Origin: Rhodobacter huangdaonensis
Lineage (GTDB): Bacteria; Pseudomonadota; Alphaproteobacteria; Rhodobacterales; Rhodobacteraceae
Length of the DNA: 64,000 nt
Reading direction: 5' to 3'
NCBI RefSeq assembly: GCF_004022465.1
Contig: NZ_SAVA01000005.1
Coordinates: forward strand, 124,001 to 188,000
In this document: piece by piece, positions 25,467 through 33,486 of the stretch
Numbering within the stretch: position 1 is the first letter of the stretch
Layout of the letters: the number at the start of each line of letters is the position of its first letter
The notes under the pieces: generated by a model
Told to the model about the DNA's origin: nothing
What the model saw: only the letters and a program-made list of their open reading frames with translations
The model's database searches: none
Made by a program: the position numbers and the translations under genes

Positions 25467-27437
25467 TCAGCCCCGGTTCATGCGGTTGTCGATCAGCTCC
25501 TGCACCACCGAAGGATCGGCCAGCGTCGAGATGTCGCCGAGGCTGCCATAATCGTTCTCGGCGATCTTGCGCAGGATGCGGCGCATGATCTTGCCCGAGC
25601 GGGTCTTCGGCAGGCCGGGCGCCCATTGGATCAGGTCGGGCTTGGCGATCGGGCCGATCTCGGTGCGCACCCATTTCTCGAGCTCCTTGCGCAGCGCGTC
25701 CGACGGCTCCTGATCGTTCATCAGGGTGACATAGGCGTAGATGCCCTGGCCCTTGAGCTCGTGCGGGTAGCCCACAACCGCGGCCTCGGCCACCGCCGGA
25801 TGGGCGACAAGCGCGGATTCGACTTCGGCCGTGCCCATGCGGTGGCCCGAGACGTTGATCACGTCATCGACGCGGCCGGTGATCCAGTAATAGCCGTCCT
25901 TGTCGCGCCGGCAGCCGTCGCCGGTGAAGTAATAGCCGCGATACTGGGCGAAATAGGCCTCCTGGAAGCGCTCGTGATCGCCCCAGAGGGTGCGCATCTG
26001 GCCCGGCCAGCTGTCCGAGATGCACAGCACGCCCTCGCATTCGGTCTCGCCGATGCGCACCGCGGTCTGCGGATCGAGCACCACCGGCTTCACCCCGAAG
26101 AACGGGTTGGTGGCCGAGCCCGGCTTCGTCGGCGTCGCGCCCGGCAGCGGGGTCAGCATGTGGCCGCCGGTCTCGGTCTGCCAGAAGGTGTCGACGATCG
26201 GGCAGCGGCCCTTGCCGATGTGCTGGTCGTACCAGACCCAGGCCTCGGGGTTGATCGGCTCGCCGACCGAGCCCAGAACCTTGATCGAGCTGAGGTCGTA
26301 TTTGTCGACCCATTCGGTGCCCTGCCCCATCAGCGAGCGGATCGCCGTCGGCGCGGTGTAGAACTGGTTGACCTTGTGCTTCTCGCACACCGCCCAGAAC
26401 CGGCCGGCGTCGGGATAGGTCGGCACGCCCTCGAACATCACCGTCGTCGCGCCATTCGCCAGCGGACCATAGACGATGTAGCTGTGGCCGGTGACCCAGC
26501 CCACATCCGCGGTGCACCAGAACACGTCGCCGTCATGGTAGTCGAAGGTGTACTGATGCGTCATCGAGGCATAGACGAGATAGCCGCCGGTGGTATGCAC
26601 CACGCCCTTCGGTTTGCCGGTCGAGCCCGAGGTGTAGAGGATGAAGAGCGGATCCTCCGCGTTCATCGGCCGCGGCGGGCAGTCCGGCGAGACGTGATCC
26701 ATCAGATAGAGCAGGTCGACGTCGCGGCCCTGCACCCAGCTGATCTGGTCGCCGGTGCGCTTGACGACGAGGCAGCGCACCTTGTCCGAGCAGTGCAGCA
26801 GCGCCGCATCGGTATTGGCCTTGAGCGGCGTCTTGCGGCCGCCGCGCGGGGCGGTATCGGCGGTGATGACCAGCTTTGCCCCGCAGTCGTTGATGCGGTT
26901 CGCCAGCGCGTCGGGCGAGAAGCCGGCGAAGACGATCGAATGGATCGCGCCGATGCGGGCGCAGGCGAGCATCGCATAGGCCGCTTCCGGGATCATCGGC
27001 AGGTAGATCACCACGCGGTCGCCGCGCATGATGCCCTGCGACAGCAGCACGTTCGCCATCCGGTTCACCTTCTCGGACAGCTCCTTGTAGGTGATGTGCT
27101 CGGCCGGTTCGTCCGGATCATCGGGTTCGAAGATGATCGCGGTCTGCAGCGCGCGGTCCTTCAGGTGGCGGTCGATGCAGTTCACCGAGGCGTTCAGCAC
27201 GCCGTCCTCGAACCACTTGATCGAGACCTTGCCGAAGGTGAAATCGGTGTTCTTGACCTTGGTATAGGGGGTCATCCAGTCAAGGCGTTTGCCCTCGCGG
27301 CCCCAGAAGGCGTCGGGGTTCTCGACCGATTCGCGATACATCTCGCGGTATTTCTGCGTGTTCGCGTGAGCGTTCTCAAAGCCCGGCGGAATCTCCCGCA
27401 TTTCCGGCGCAACGACAGCCTGTTCCTGAGCGGCCAT
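25467..27437 (-). CDS. acsA: Acetyl-CoA synthetase (AMP-forming)
   Basis: 656-residue enzyme making acetyl-CoA from acetate, ATP and CoA through acetyl-AMP. Signature motifs: YTSGSTGKPKG (AMP-binding loop), DTFWQTETGG, YYFTGDG, the hinge Asp in TGRVDDVINVSGHRMG, and the acetylatable Lys in PKTRSGKIMRR near the C-terminus. I chose the ATG at 27437, with GGAGG seven bases before it. It opens the minus-strand acetate locus acsA-adk-DUF4212-actP-DUF294-hyp-RR-exonuclease; its upstream region is AT-rich and probably highly regulated. Confidence 0.97.
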   Translation of the reverse strand: MAAQEQAVVAPEMREIPPGFENAHANTQKYREMYRESVENPDAFWGREGKRLDWMTPYTKVKNTDFTFGKVSIKWFEDGVLNASVNCIDRHLKDRALQTAIIFEPDDPDEPAEHITYKELSEKVNRMANVLLSQGIMRGDRVVIYLPMIPEAAYAMLACARIGAIHSIVFAGFSPDALANRINDCGAKLVITADTAPRGGRKTPLKANTDAALLHCSDKVRCLVVKRTGDQISWVQGRDVDLLYLMDHVSPDCPPRPMNAEDPLFILYTSGSTGKPKGVVHTTGGYLVYASMTHQYTFDYHDGDVFWCTADVGWVTGHSYIVYGPLANGATTVMFEGVPTYPDAGRFWAVCEKHKVNQFYTAPTAIRSLMGQGTEWVDKYDLSSIKVLGSVGEPINPEAWVWYDQHIGKGRCPIVDTFWQTETGGHMLTPLPGATPTKPGSATNPFFGVKPVVLDPQTAVRIGETECEGVLCISDSWPGQMRTLWGDHERFQEAYFAQYRGYYFTGDGCRRDKDGYYWITGRVDDVINVSGHRMGTAEVESALVAHPAVAEAAVVGYPHELKGQGIYAYVTLMNDQEPSDALRKELEKWVRTEIGPIAKPDLIQWAPGLPKTRSGKIMRRILRKIAENDYGSLGDISTLADPSVVQELIDNRMNRG

Positions 27438-27529
27438 AGCCAATCCTCCCTGGAAATCGAGCGGCCCTGCGGCCGCACCCTCTGCCCGCGACAGCGGTCG
27501 CGGGCGTTCTACCCGCGGACACTGTAAAC

Positions 27530-27665
27530 CAGAACGCCCCTTTCCGTTAAGCCCTCATGATAATTGAATTTTTCTGTAAATTACTTCACAGCGTATACGG
27601 TAAGTTTGTAAATGTGACGAAAAGTGACCAAAAATAGACATTTTGTTTCAAGCGCTTGCCTGTTC
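27530..27665 (-). promoter_or_regulatory. AT-rich regulatory region upstream of acsA
   Basis: The 356-base gap between acsA and the SulP gene holds this roughly 130-base AT-rich island in an otherwise very GC-rich window, followed to the right by the SulP terminators (27701-27765). It includes a direct repeat TGTGACGAAA-AGTGAC in which GTGAC recurs at exactly ten bases (27614-27618 and 27624-27628), and the runs AATTGAATTTTT and AAAATAGACATTTTG. I cannot pick one -35/-10 pair with confidence. No gene is visible in the gap. Confidence 0.55.
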
Positions 27666-27700
27666 ACGGATGCGCGATCTGACGCCACGTCTGAAAAGCC

Positions 27701-27765
27701 GCGCCGCAGCGTCATCACGCTGCGGCGCAGAAAAAGAAAGGGCGCGGCAGGTTTGTGCCGCGCCC
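27701..27765 (-). terminator. Tandem terminator of the SulP gene
   Basis: Read on the minus strand, first a 10-bp stem GGGCGCGGCA / TGCCGCGCCC (27765-27740) with a six-base loop, then TTTCTTTTTCT, then a second perfect 12-bp stem GCGCCGCAGCGT / ACGCTGCGGCGC (27728-27701) with loop GATG followed by GGCTTTTC. Two strong hairpins around a T-rich stretch insulate acsA from read-through. Confidence 0.85.
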
Positions 27766-27793
27766 CGTGTCATGGTGATTCGCCGGTTGCGAC

Positions 27794-29443
27794 TCAGGGC
27801 GCGACCAGCGCCCCTGCCGCCGCGGCATCAGCGGCGTAGCGCAGCGCGGGCTCGGTCAGCCCCTGCGCCTTCAGCGCCGTCTCGACCGCCGGGCGGGCGC
27901 CGACGATCACCAGCCCGCCGCCGCGCGACGAGAGCTTCTGGGCAAGCTGCAGGATCATCCGCGCGCCGGTCGAATCGACGAAGGTCACCTCGGAAACGTC
28001 GAGCAGCACCGCCCGCGGCCGCTGCGCGATGCGGTCGAGCACGGTGCCAAGCCGCGCAACCGAACCGAAGAACACCGCCCCGTGCAGGTGATAGGTGACA
28101 AGGTCGGCACTCTGGGTGTCGGCGTCGTGCACCGCCGGCTCGCCCTCGCGCAGCCCCGTCATCTCCGACATCCGGCGGATGAAGACGAGCCCGCCAAGCG
28201 CGAAGCCGAGCACGATCCCCTCGGCGAGGTCGCGGAACACGACGACGAGGAAGGTCACCCACAAAACCAGCGCATCGCCCTTCGACACCCGGGTCAGTGC
28301 GACGAATTCGTGCCGCTCGATCATGTTCCAGGCGACGATGCCCAGCAGCCCGGCCAGAGCGGCCAGCGGGATATAGCCCGCGAGCGGCGCCGCGATCAGC
28401 ATGAAGCCCAGCACGAACAGCGCATGCAGCATCCCCGCCATCGGCGTGCGCCCGCCCGAGCGCACGTTGGTCGCGGTGCGGGCGATGGTGCCGGTGACGC
28501 AGAAACCGCCGAAGATCGCCGCGCCCATGTTGGCGATGCCCTGCGCCACCAGCTCCATGTTCGAGCGGTGCAGCGTGCCCGACATGCCATCGGCCACCAT
28601 CGCCGAGAGCAGCGACTCGATCGCACCGAGCAAGGTGAAGGAGGCGGCCCAGGGCAGCGCCGCCGTCACCGCCTCGGCGCCGAGCGCGGGCAGGTGCGGC
28701 GCCGGCAGCAGCCGCGGCAGACCACCGAATTTCGAGGCGATGGTCTCGACCGGCAGGCCGATGAGTGCCGAGGCGGCCGTGACCAGCGCGATCCCCAGCA
28801 GCAGGCTCGGCCAGCGCGGGCGGAAGCGCTGGATCGCCAGGATCACGCCCACCGTCGCCAGCGCCACGCCGACCGCGGCGGGGCTGAGCGTCGCGCGTGC
28901 AGCCCAGAGCGCCTCGACCTTCGGCACGATCGGCCCGGGCTCGGGCCCGTCCAGGCGCAGCCCGATCATATCCTTGACCTGGCTGGCAAAGATGATGACG
29001 CCGATGCCCGAGGTGAAGCCCACCGTCACCGGGTAGGGCATGAACCGGATGGTCGAGCCGAGCCGCAGGAGCCCGAGCACCGCAAGCATGATGCCCGACA
29101 GGAAGGTGGCCAGCATCAGCCCCTCGACACCGGTCTGCATCACGCAGGCGTTGACCAGCACGATGAAGGCGCCCGCCGGCCCGCCGATCTGGAAGCGCGA
29201 GCCGCCGAAGAGCGACACCAGGAAGCCGCCGACGATGGCGGTGAAGAGGCCGCGCTCGGGCCCGACGCCCGAGGCGATGGCGATCGCCATCGAGAGTGGC
29301 AGCGCGACAATCGCCACTGTCAGCCCGGCAACCGCATCGGCGCGCAGCGTCGCCGGGCCATAGCCCTCGCGCAGCGCGGTGATGGACATTGGAATCAGGG
29401 GGTCTCCCCCCGCTCGCGCCGTAAGGCTTGCGTTGGTTGTCAT
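27794..29443 (-). CDS. SulP-family anion transporter with STAS domain
   Basis: 549-residue SLC26/SulP permease. About 11-14 membrane helices occupy residues 25-425 (DAVAGLTVAIVALPLSMAIAIA, RFQIGGPAGAFIVLV, FCVTGTIARTATNVRSGGRTP), and a STAS domain lies at about 440-549 with the P-loop-like DVSEVTFVDSTGARMI. SulP proteins carry sulfate, bicarbonate or dicarboxylates; the substrate cannot be read from sequence here and no carbonic anhydrase is adjacent. The start is uncertain: ATG 29443 has a weak ribosome site, and a later ATG (MSITALREGYG) is possible. It is divergent from the HugZ-like gene. Confidence 0.85.
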   Translation of the reverse strand: MTTNASLTARAGGDPLIPMSITALREGYGPATLRADAVAGLTVAIVALPLSMAIAIASGVGPERGLFTAIVGGFLVSLFGGSRFQIGGPAGAFIVLVNACVMQTGVEGLMLATFLSGIMLAVLGLLRLGSTIRFMPYPVTVGFTSGIGVIIFASQVKDMIGLRLDGPEPGPIVPKVEALWAARATLSPAAVGVALATVGVILAIQRFRPRWPSLLLGIALVTAASALIGLPVETIASKFGGLPRLLPAPHLPALGAEAVTAALPWAASFTLLGAIESLLSAMVADGMSGTLHRSNMELVAQGIANMGAAIFGGFCVTGTIARTATNVRSGGRTPMAGMLHALFVLGFMLIAAPLAGYIPLAALAGLLGIVAWNMIERHEFVALTRVSKGDALVLWVTFLVVVFRDLAEGIVLGFALGGLVFIRRMSEMTGLREGEPAVHDADTQSADLVTYHLHGAVFFGSVARLGTVLDRIAQRPRAVLLDVSEVTFVDSTGARMILQLAQKLSSRGGGLVIVGARPAVETALKAQGLTEPALRYAADAAAAGALVAP

Positions 29444-29509
29444 CGTTTCATACCGCTTGATGTGGCGCGAGCAGACGTCCGCCACAACCGATTGTCAAGA
29501 GAAAGCCAG

Positions 29510-30001
29510 ATGACCGATACCCCCGCCGATCCGATCCGCCCCACCGACGACGCGGCCCGCGCCCTTGCCCGCGACCTGATTTCGGGCGCACGCTTCGGCG
29601 CACTCGGGGTGATCGACCCGGAAACGGGCTTTCCCGCAGTGACCCGCATCGCGCTTGGGTCGGGACCCGAGGGCGGGCTCTGGACGCTTGTTTCGGGGCT
29701 TTCCGCCCATGCCCGGGCGCTGCGCGCCGATCCGCGGGTGTCGGTGCTGCTGGGCGAGCCCGGGGCGAAGGGCGATCCGCTCACCCATCCGCGGCTGAGC
29801 CTGCAGGCCGAGGCGCTGCCGCTCGCCGCCAACGATCCGCGCCGGGCCGCGGCACGGGCGCGCTGGCTCGCCGATCATCCGAAGGCGAAGCTCTACATCG
29901 ACCTTGGCGATTTCTTCTTCGTCGAGTTCCGCCTGATCGGCGGCGCGCTGAACGGCGGCTTTGGCCGCGCCTTCCGGCTGACCGCCGAAGACCTCGCCTG
30001 A
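29510..30001 (+). CDS. HugZ-like pyridoxamine-5'-phosphate-oxidase-fold protein
   Basis: 163-residue split-barrel FMN/heme-binding-fold protein. N-terminal DDAARALARDLISGARFGALGVID, the substrate-side PAVTRIALGSG, LSAHARALRADPRVSVLLGEPGAKGDPLTHPRLSLQ, and the C-terminal DFFFVEFRLIGGALNGGFGRAFRLT match the short HugZ-like group, some of which degrade heme. The long form with a C-terminal DUF2470 domain is absent, so heme oxygenase activity is unproven. It stands alone between divergent SulP and the convergent beta-helix gene. Confidence 0.8.
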   Translation: MTDTPADPIRPTDDAARALARDLISGARFGALGVIDPETGFPAVTRIALGSGPEGGLWTLVSGLSAHARALRADPRVSVLLGEPGAKGDPLTHPRLSLQAEALPLAANDPRRAAARARWLADHPKAKLYIDLGDFFFVEFRLIGGALNGGFGRAFRLTAEDLA

Positions 30002-30024
30002 AAACGGGCGCCCGAGGGCGCCCG
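30001..30024 (-). terminator. Terminator of the beta-helix protein gene
   Basis: On the minus strand, a hairpin CGGGCGCC / GGCGCCCG with a four-base loop is followed by TTTTC, about 20 bases after the stop codon. The first base coincides with the end of the HugZ-like gene stop codon, so it can act for both directions. Confidence 0.75.
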
Positions 30025-30045
30025 CATCCCCCCGAAGGGGCCGCG

Positions 30046-32334
30046 TCAGTTCGGGTTGTCCATCCGCAGCCGGACATGCACCCGCCCCTTCACCGCCTCC
30101 TGCCAGGTCAGCGTGACGGCCTGCTTGCCCGCCCCCTGCTCGACCGTGACATAGGGCACGCCGTTGATCCGCCCGCCCGCGGCATTGGTGATCGGCCCCT
30201 CGGCGACGATCGCGCTCACGTTGCGCGCCCAGCCCCCGAACGGCAGATAGCCCGCCGCCGCCACCGTCCAGACCGCCTGCGCGCTCGCCTGGTCGGCCTG
30301 CAGGCTTACCGGGTTCACCGTCATCTGGGTGACGCCGTTGAAGGTGTTCGCCTCGAAGACGACATTGCGCATCCGGCTATTGTCGAGCGCGGCGAAGGTG
30401 GTGTCCACCGTCTCGATGCGCTCGAGCGCGCCGTCGATCGCCTTGAACACATTGTTCGAAACGCTCAGCCCCTGGATGAAATGGCCGCTGCCATAGGGCT
30501 TGACCGAGAACCAGGTGAACCAGGGCGCGGCGTCGATGCTGACGAAGGTGTTGCCGCTGACGGTGAGCCCGCCGAAGGAATATTCGGTGCCGAAATCGGG
30601 GTTGGCCGAATATTCGTTCGTCCATTCGATCGTCGAATTGTCGATGTAATTGCCGGTCACCGCCGATTGCACGTTCGGCTGGCAGAAGATCAGCCCCGGC
30701 AGGCGCGGCGCCGCATCGAGGTCGTCGCCCTGAAACCAGTGGTTGCCGACGATCAGATGCCCCGAGCCGTTCAGGATCAGGGTGTGGCGGAACCGCACGA
30801 AGCGGCTCTCGCGGATCTTCGTGTCATTGGCATTGACGTTGAGCGCGATCGAGCTGCGCTCGGTCGCTGCCATCGAGCCCTCGTTCGACAGGAACTGGCA
30901 GCGGTCGACCAGCAGGTCCTGACAGCCATGCCCGATCGAGGTGATGGCGCGGTCCTTCGGCTTCACCACATAGCTGTCGCGGATCTGGAACATCTCGCCC
31001 GCCGGAGCGAGCAGGATGCAGCTTGCCTTGCCGTTGCACAGGAACTCGACGTCGTCGATGTTGAACCGGTCGAGTTTGGCAAGCCCCGAGAAATCAAGGA
31101 TATACTTGTGGCGGGTGAAGGTGTAGCTGCGCGTGCCCGAGCCGCCGTAGAAAGGCTGCGACAGGGTCAGCGAGCCCGCCGCCACATTCACCGCCCGGAC
31201 ATAGACCTCGCGGCCGACGCCCGCGCCGCTGACCCGCGCGCCGACCGGAATGTTGGCGATGTTGGCGACATTGGTCAGCACCAGCGGCGTCGCCGTCGCA
31301 TAGGTCGCCTGCGAGGTGGCGGTGGTGTCGTCCCAGGCCGGCCCCTCGATCACGTTGAACTGGCCGTTGCGCAGCACCCGCCGGTTCGAGAACGAGCTGA
31401 TGTCGGGCGACAGCGCCTTGACGTCGATCGGCTCGGTCACCTCGATCCGCCGCCCGCACAGATCGAGCGCGTTGTGGTCGGTATAGCCGAAAAGCGCCTG
31501 CAGTGCCTTTCTGAACCCTGCCATCTCGTCGCCGAAAGCCGCGGCATAGGTCGGAAAGTCGAAGCTGCCGCGCAGGGCAATGCGCGCCTCGGTCGGGGTG
31601 ATGAGGGTGCCGACGAAGCGGATCGGCGCGGTGATCGTGACCGATCCGCCGATGTAATAGCGCCCCGCCGGCACCAGGATCGAGCGCCCCGCGGCCGCCG
31701 CATCGGCCGCCTCGAAGGCCGCCTTGTCGTTCGTCACCCCGTCGCCCGCGGCGCCATAGTCGCGCACGTCCACCCAGTCCATCATCTCGCGCAGGAAGGC
31801 CTCGGTGATATCCTCGATCACCATGTCCTCGATCCGCACCACACCGCCGTTGAGCCCGGTCAGGTCGAGCCCGAAATGGCCATAGCCCGGCGCCAGTCCC
31901 CAGGGCATGTCGACCCCGCCGCGCGCGCCGGTGCCGACGATCGCCTCGACGGTGACGACCTTGCCATAGGTCGTCAGCGCCAGCTCCGGTCCGGTCTCGA
32001 TCCGCCCCGCGACATGGCCCGCGGCGCTCATCGCATAGCCCGCGATCCGCACCGAGGGCAGGTTGCCGGCGACCGCCTTCACCCGCGCGCGGATCCGCAG
32101 ATAGGCGCCCGGCACGATCGGCGTCTGCGCCATCGACCGCAGCTTCTGCACGGAAAACAGCTTGCTCAGCTCGAGGCAGGTGCCGAAATCCGCGTCCGCC
32201 GCCACCAGCGCCGCGTTCACCGCCCCCTCGTAGGTGTCGGAGCCTGCCGTGCCGTTCTCGCTCGACCAGAGATCGAGCCCCTGCGCGAAAGCCGGCGGCA
32301 TCAGCGCCAGCCCGTCGGTAATCGCCATGTTCAT
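30046..32334 (-). CDS. Glycosyl-hydrolase-28-related right-handed beta-helix protein
   Basis: 762 residues, no signal peptide. Residues 1-185 form an N-terminal domain starting MNMAITDGLALMPPAF. At about 188 comes WVDVRDYGAAGDGVTNDKAA, the canonical opening of pectate-lyase-3-type beta-helices, followed by roughly 450 residues of helix-coil repeats (for example GNHWFQGDD, GNYIDNSTIEW, GNTFVSIDA, NNVFKAIDGA) and a C-terminal beta-rich cap. Such proteins bind or cleave polysaccharide. GGAGG is eight bases before the ATG. No polysaccharide genes are adjacent; the lack of a secretion signal and the architecture resemble phage tailspikes or gene-transfer-agent head spikes (inference). Confidence 0.8.
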   Translation of the reverse strand: MNMAITDGLALMPPAFAQGLDLWSSENGTAGSDTYEGAVNAALVAADADFGTCLELSKLFSVQKLRSMAQTPIVPGAYLRIRARVKAVAGNLPSVRIAGYAMSAAGHVAGRIETGPELALTTYGKVVTVEAIVGTGARGGVDMPWGLAPGYGHFGLDLTGLNGGVVRIEDMVIEDITEAFLREMMDWVDVRDYGAAGDGVTNDKAAFEAADAAAAGRSILVPAGRYYIGGSVTITAPIRFVGTLITPTEARIALRGSFDFPTYAAAFGDEMAGFRKALQALFGYTDHNALDLCGRRIEVTEPIDVKALSPDISSFSNRRVLRNGQFNVIEGPAWDDTTATSQATYATATPLVLTNVANIANIPVGARVSGAGVGREVYVRAVNVAAGSLTLSQPFYGGSGTRSYTFTRHKYILDFSGLAKLDRFNIDDVEFLCNGKASCILLAPAGEMFQIRDSYVVKPKDRAITSIGHGCQDLLVDRCQFLSNEGSMAATERSSIALNVNANDTKIRESRFVRFRHTLILNGSGHLIVGNHWFQGDDLDAAPRLPGLIFCQPNVQSAVTGNYIDNSTIEWTNEYSANPDFGTEYSFGGLTVSGNTFVSIDAAPWFTWFSVKPYGSGHFIQGLSVSNNVFKAIDGALERIETVDTTFAALDNSRMRNVVFEANTFNGVTQMTVNPVSLQADQASAQAVWTVAAAGYLPFGGWARNVSAIVAEGPITNAAGGRINGVPYVTVEQGAGKQAVTLTWQEAVKGRVHVRLRMDNPN

Positions 32335-32537
32335 CTGCGCATCCTCCTTGTTCCGGCCCGCCCGCCGGGGCTGCAGCGGCCCTCGCAGCGGGCGCGACCA
32401 GAGCTAGTTGGAAAGGGTTGACGAAGCCCGAGTGCTGCGCGCGCCGCGCCCTTTCCGCCGCGTTGCCGCATTGCAGCATCTTGTCACCGAACGGCCATGG
32501 CCCCATGCTAGGCCGGAGTCGCTGCAAGGAGGCCCAG

Positions 32538-33449
32538 ATGCCGTTCCAGTTCGACCCGAAAGAGCCCCGCATCGCGAAGACGGTGCGCCACATCGCCCGC
32601 GACGAGCTGCGCGGCGCTCTCGACAAGCTCGCCACCAGCCCGGGTGAAGGGTCGCTGTTGCACGGGCTGCGCAAGCACATCAAGAAGACCCGCGGGCTGC
32701 TGCGCCTGGTCGCGCCGGTGTTCCCCGAATTCCACCGCGAGAACGCCGTGCTGCGCGATGCCGCCGCAGCCATTTCCGAGCTGCGCGATGCCGAGGTGAT
32801 GCGGCTCTCCCTCACCCGGCTCGGCGCGGCCGAGGATGCGGCCGGGGCGGCGGCGCGGCAGATGCTGGCCGCAGTGGCGCCCGCGCCCGCCACCCCGCCC
32901 GCAGCGGCCCTTTCGGCCTTCGGCGCGCGCATTGCCGAGGTGCATGACCGCGCCGCGCATTGGACGTTCGAGAAGAAGGGCTGGGGCGCGCTGGCCCCGG
33001 GGCTCGCCGCCACCTTCCACGACGCGCGCCGGCGCATGACCCGCGCCGCACACGACGGCGATGACGAGCATTTCCACGCCTGGCGCTCGCGGGTGAAGCA
33101 TCACTGGTATCAGGCGCGGCTGCTGCTGCCGATCTGGCCCGAGATGATGACCGCGCATGCCGATATCGCCGACCGGCTGGGCGAGGCGCTCGGCCAGCAT
33201 CACGACCTTGCGGTTCTGGCCCGCGCGATGCCCGACCACCTCGCGCCCGAAGCCGCAGTGGCGCTCTCGACCCGCATCGAGGACGAGAAGACGCGCCTGG
33301 AAACGCTCAGCTTCTTTCTGGGGGAACGGCTTTTCGCCGAGGCGCCCGAGGCGCTCGTCGCCCGCTGGGGGGCGTGGTATGCGCTCTGGCGGCAGGAGGA
33401 TCACGCCTGCGATCCGGCCCTGCCCGAGGTCGAGGAGGCGGAGGACTGA
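32538..33449 (+). CDS. CHAD domain-containing protein
   Basis: 303 residues, nearly all alpha-helical, with the conserved His/Lys/Arg pattern of CHAD domains (RHIARDELRGAL, HGLRKHIKKTRGLLRLV, FHAWRSRVKHHWYQARLL, LGQHHDLAVL). CHAD domains bind inorganic polyphosphate through their basic pocket. No CYTH triphosphatase domain is fused. GGAGG is five bases before the chosen ATG at 32538; the frame is open further upstream. It is divergent from the beta-helix gene; the 200 bases between them show no recognisable element. Confidence 0.9.
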   Translation: MPFQFDPKEPRIAKTVRHIARDELRGALDKLATSPGEGSLLHGLRKHIKKTRGLLRLVAPVFPEFHRENAVLRDAAAAISELRDAEVMRLSLTRLGAAEDAAGAAARQMLAAVAPAPATPPAAALSAFGARIAEVHDRAAHWTFEKKGWGALAPGLAATFHDARRRMTRAAHDGDDEHFHAWRSRVKHHWYQARLLLPIWPEMMTAHADIADRLGEALGQHHDLAVLARAMPDHLAPEAAVALSTRIEDEKTRLETLSFFLGERLFAEAPEALVARWGAWYALWRQEDHACDPALPEVEEAED

Positions 33450-33466
33450 CCGGCCCGCGGCCGGTC
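33448..33466. terminator. Short palindromic hairpin between convergent CHAD and lysK genes
   Basis: GACCGGCC-CGC-GGCCGGTC, a perfect 8-bp stem that begins in the CHAD stop codon and lies 20 bases from the lysK stop codon. It has no T tract, so it is at best a weak bidirectional terminator. Confidence 0.4.
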
Positions 33467-33486
33467 CGCCCCCCGCGCGCCCCGGA

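Noticed and set aside
30046..32334. Prophage region
   Set aside because: No integrase, capsid, terminase or tail genes nearby; flanked by ordinary chromosomal genes.
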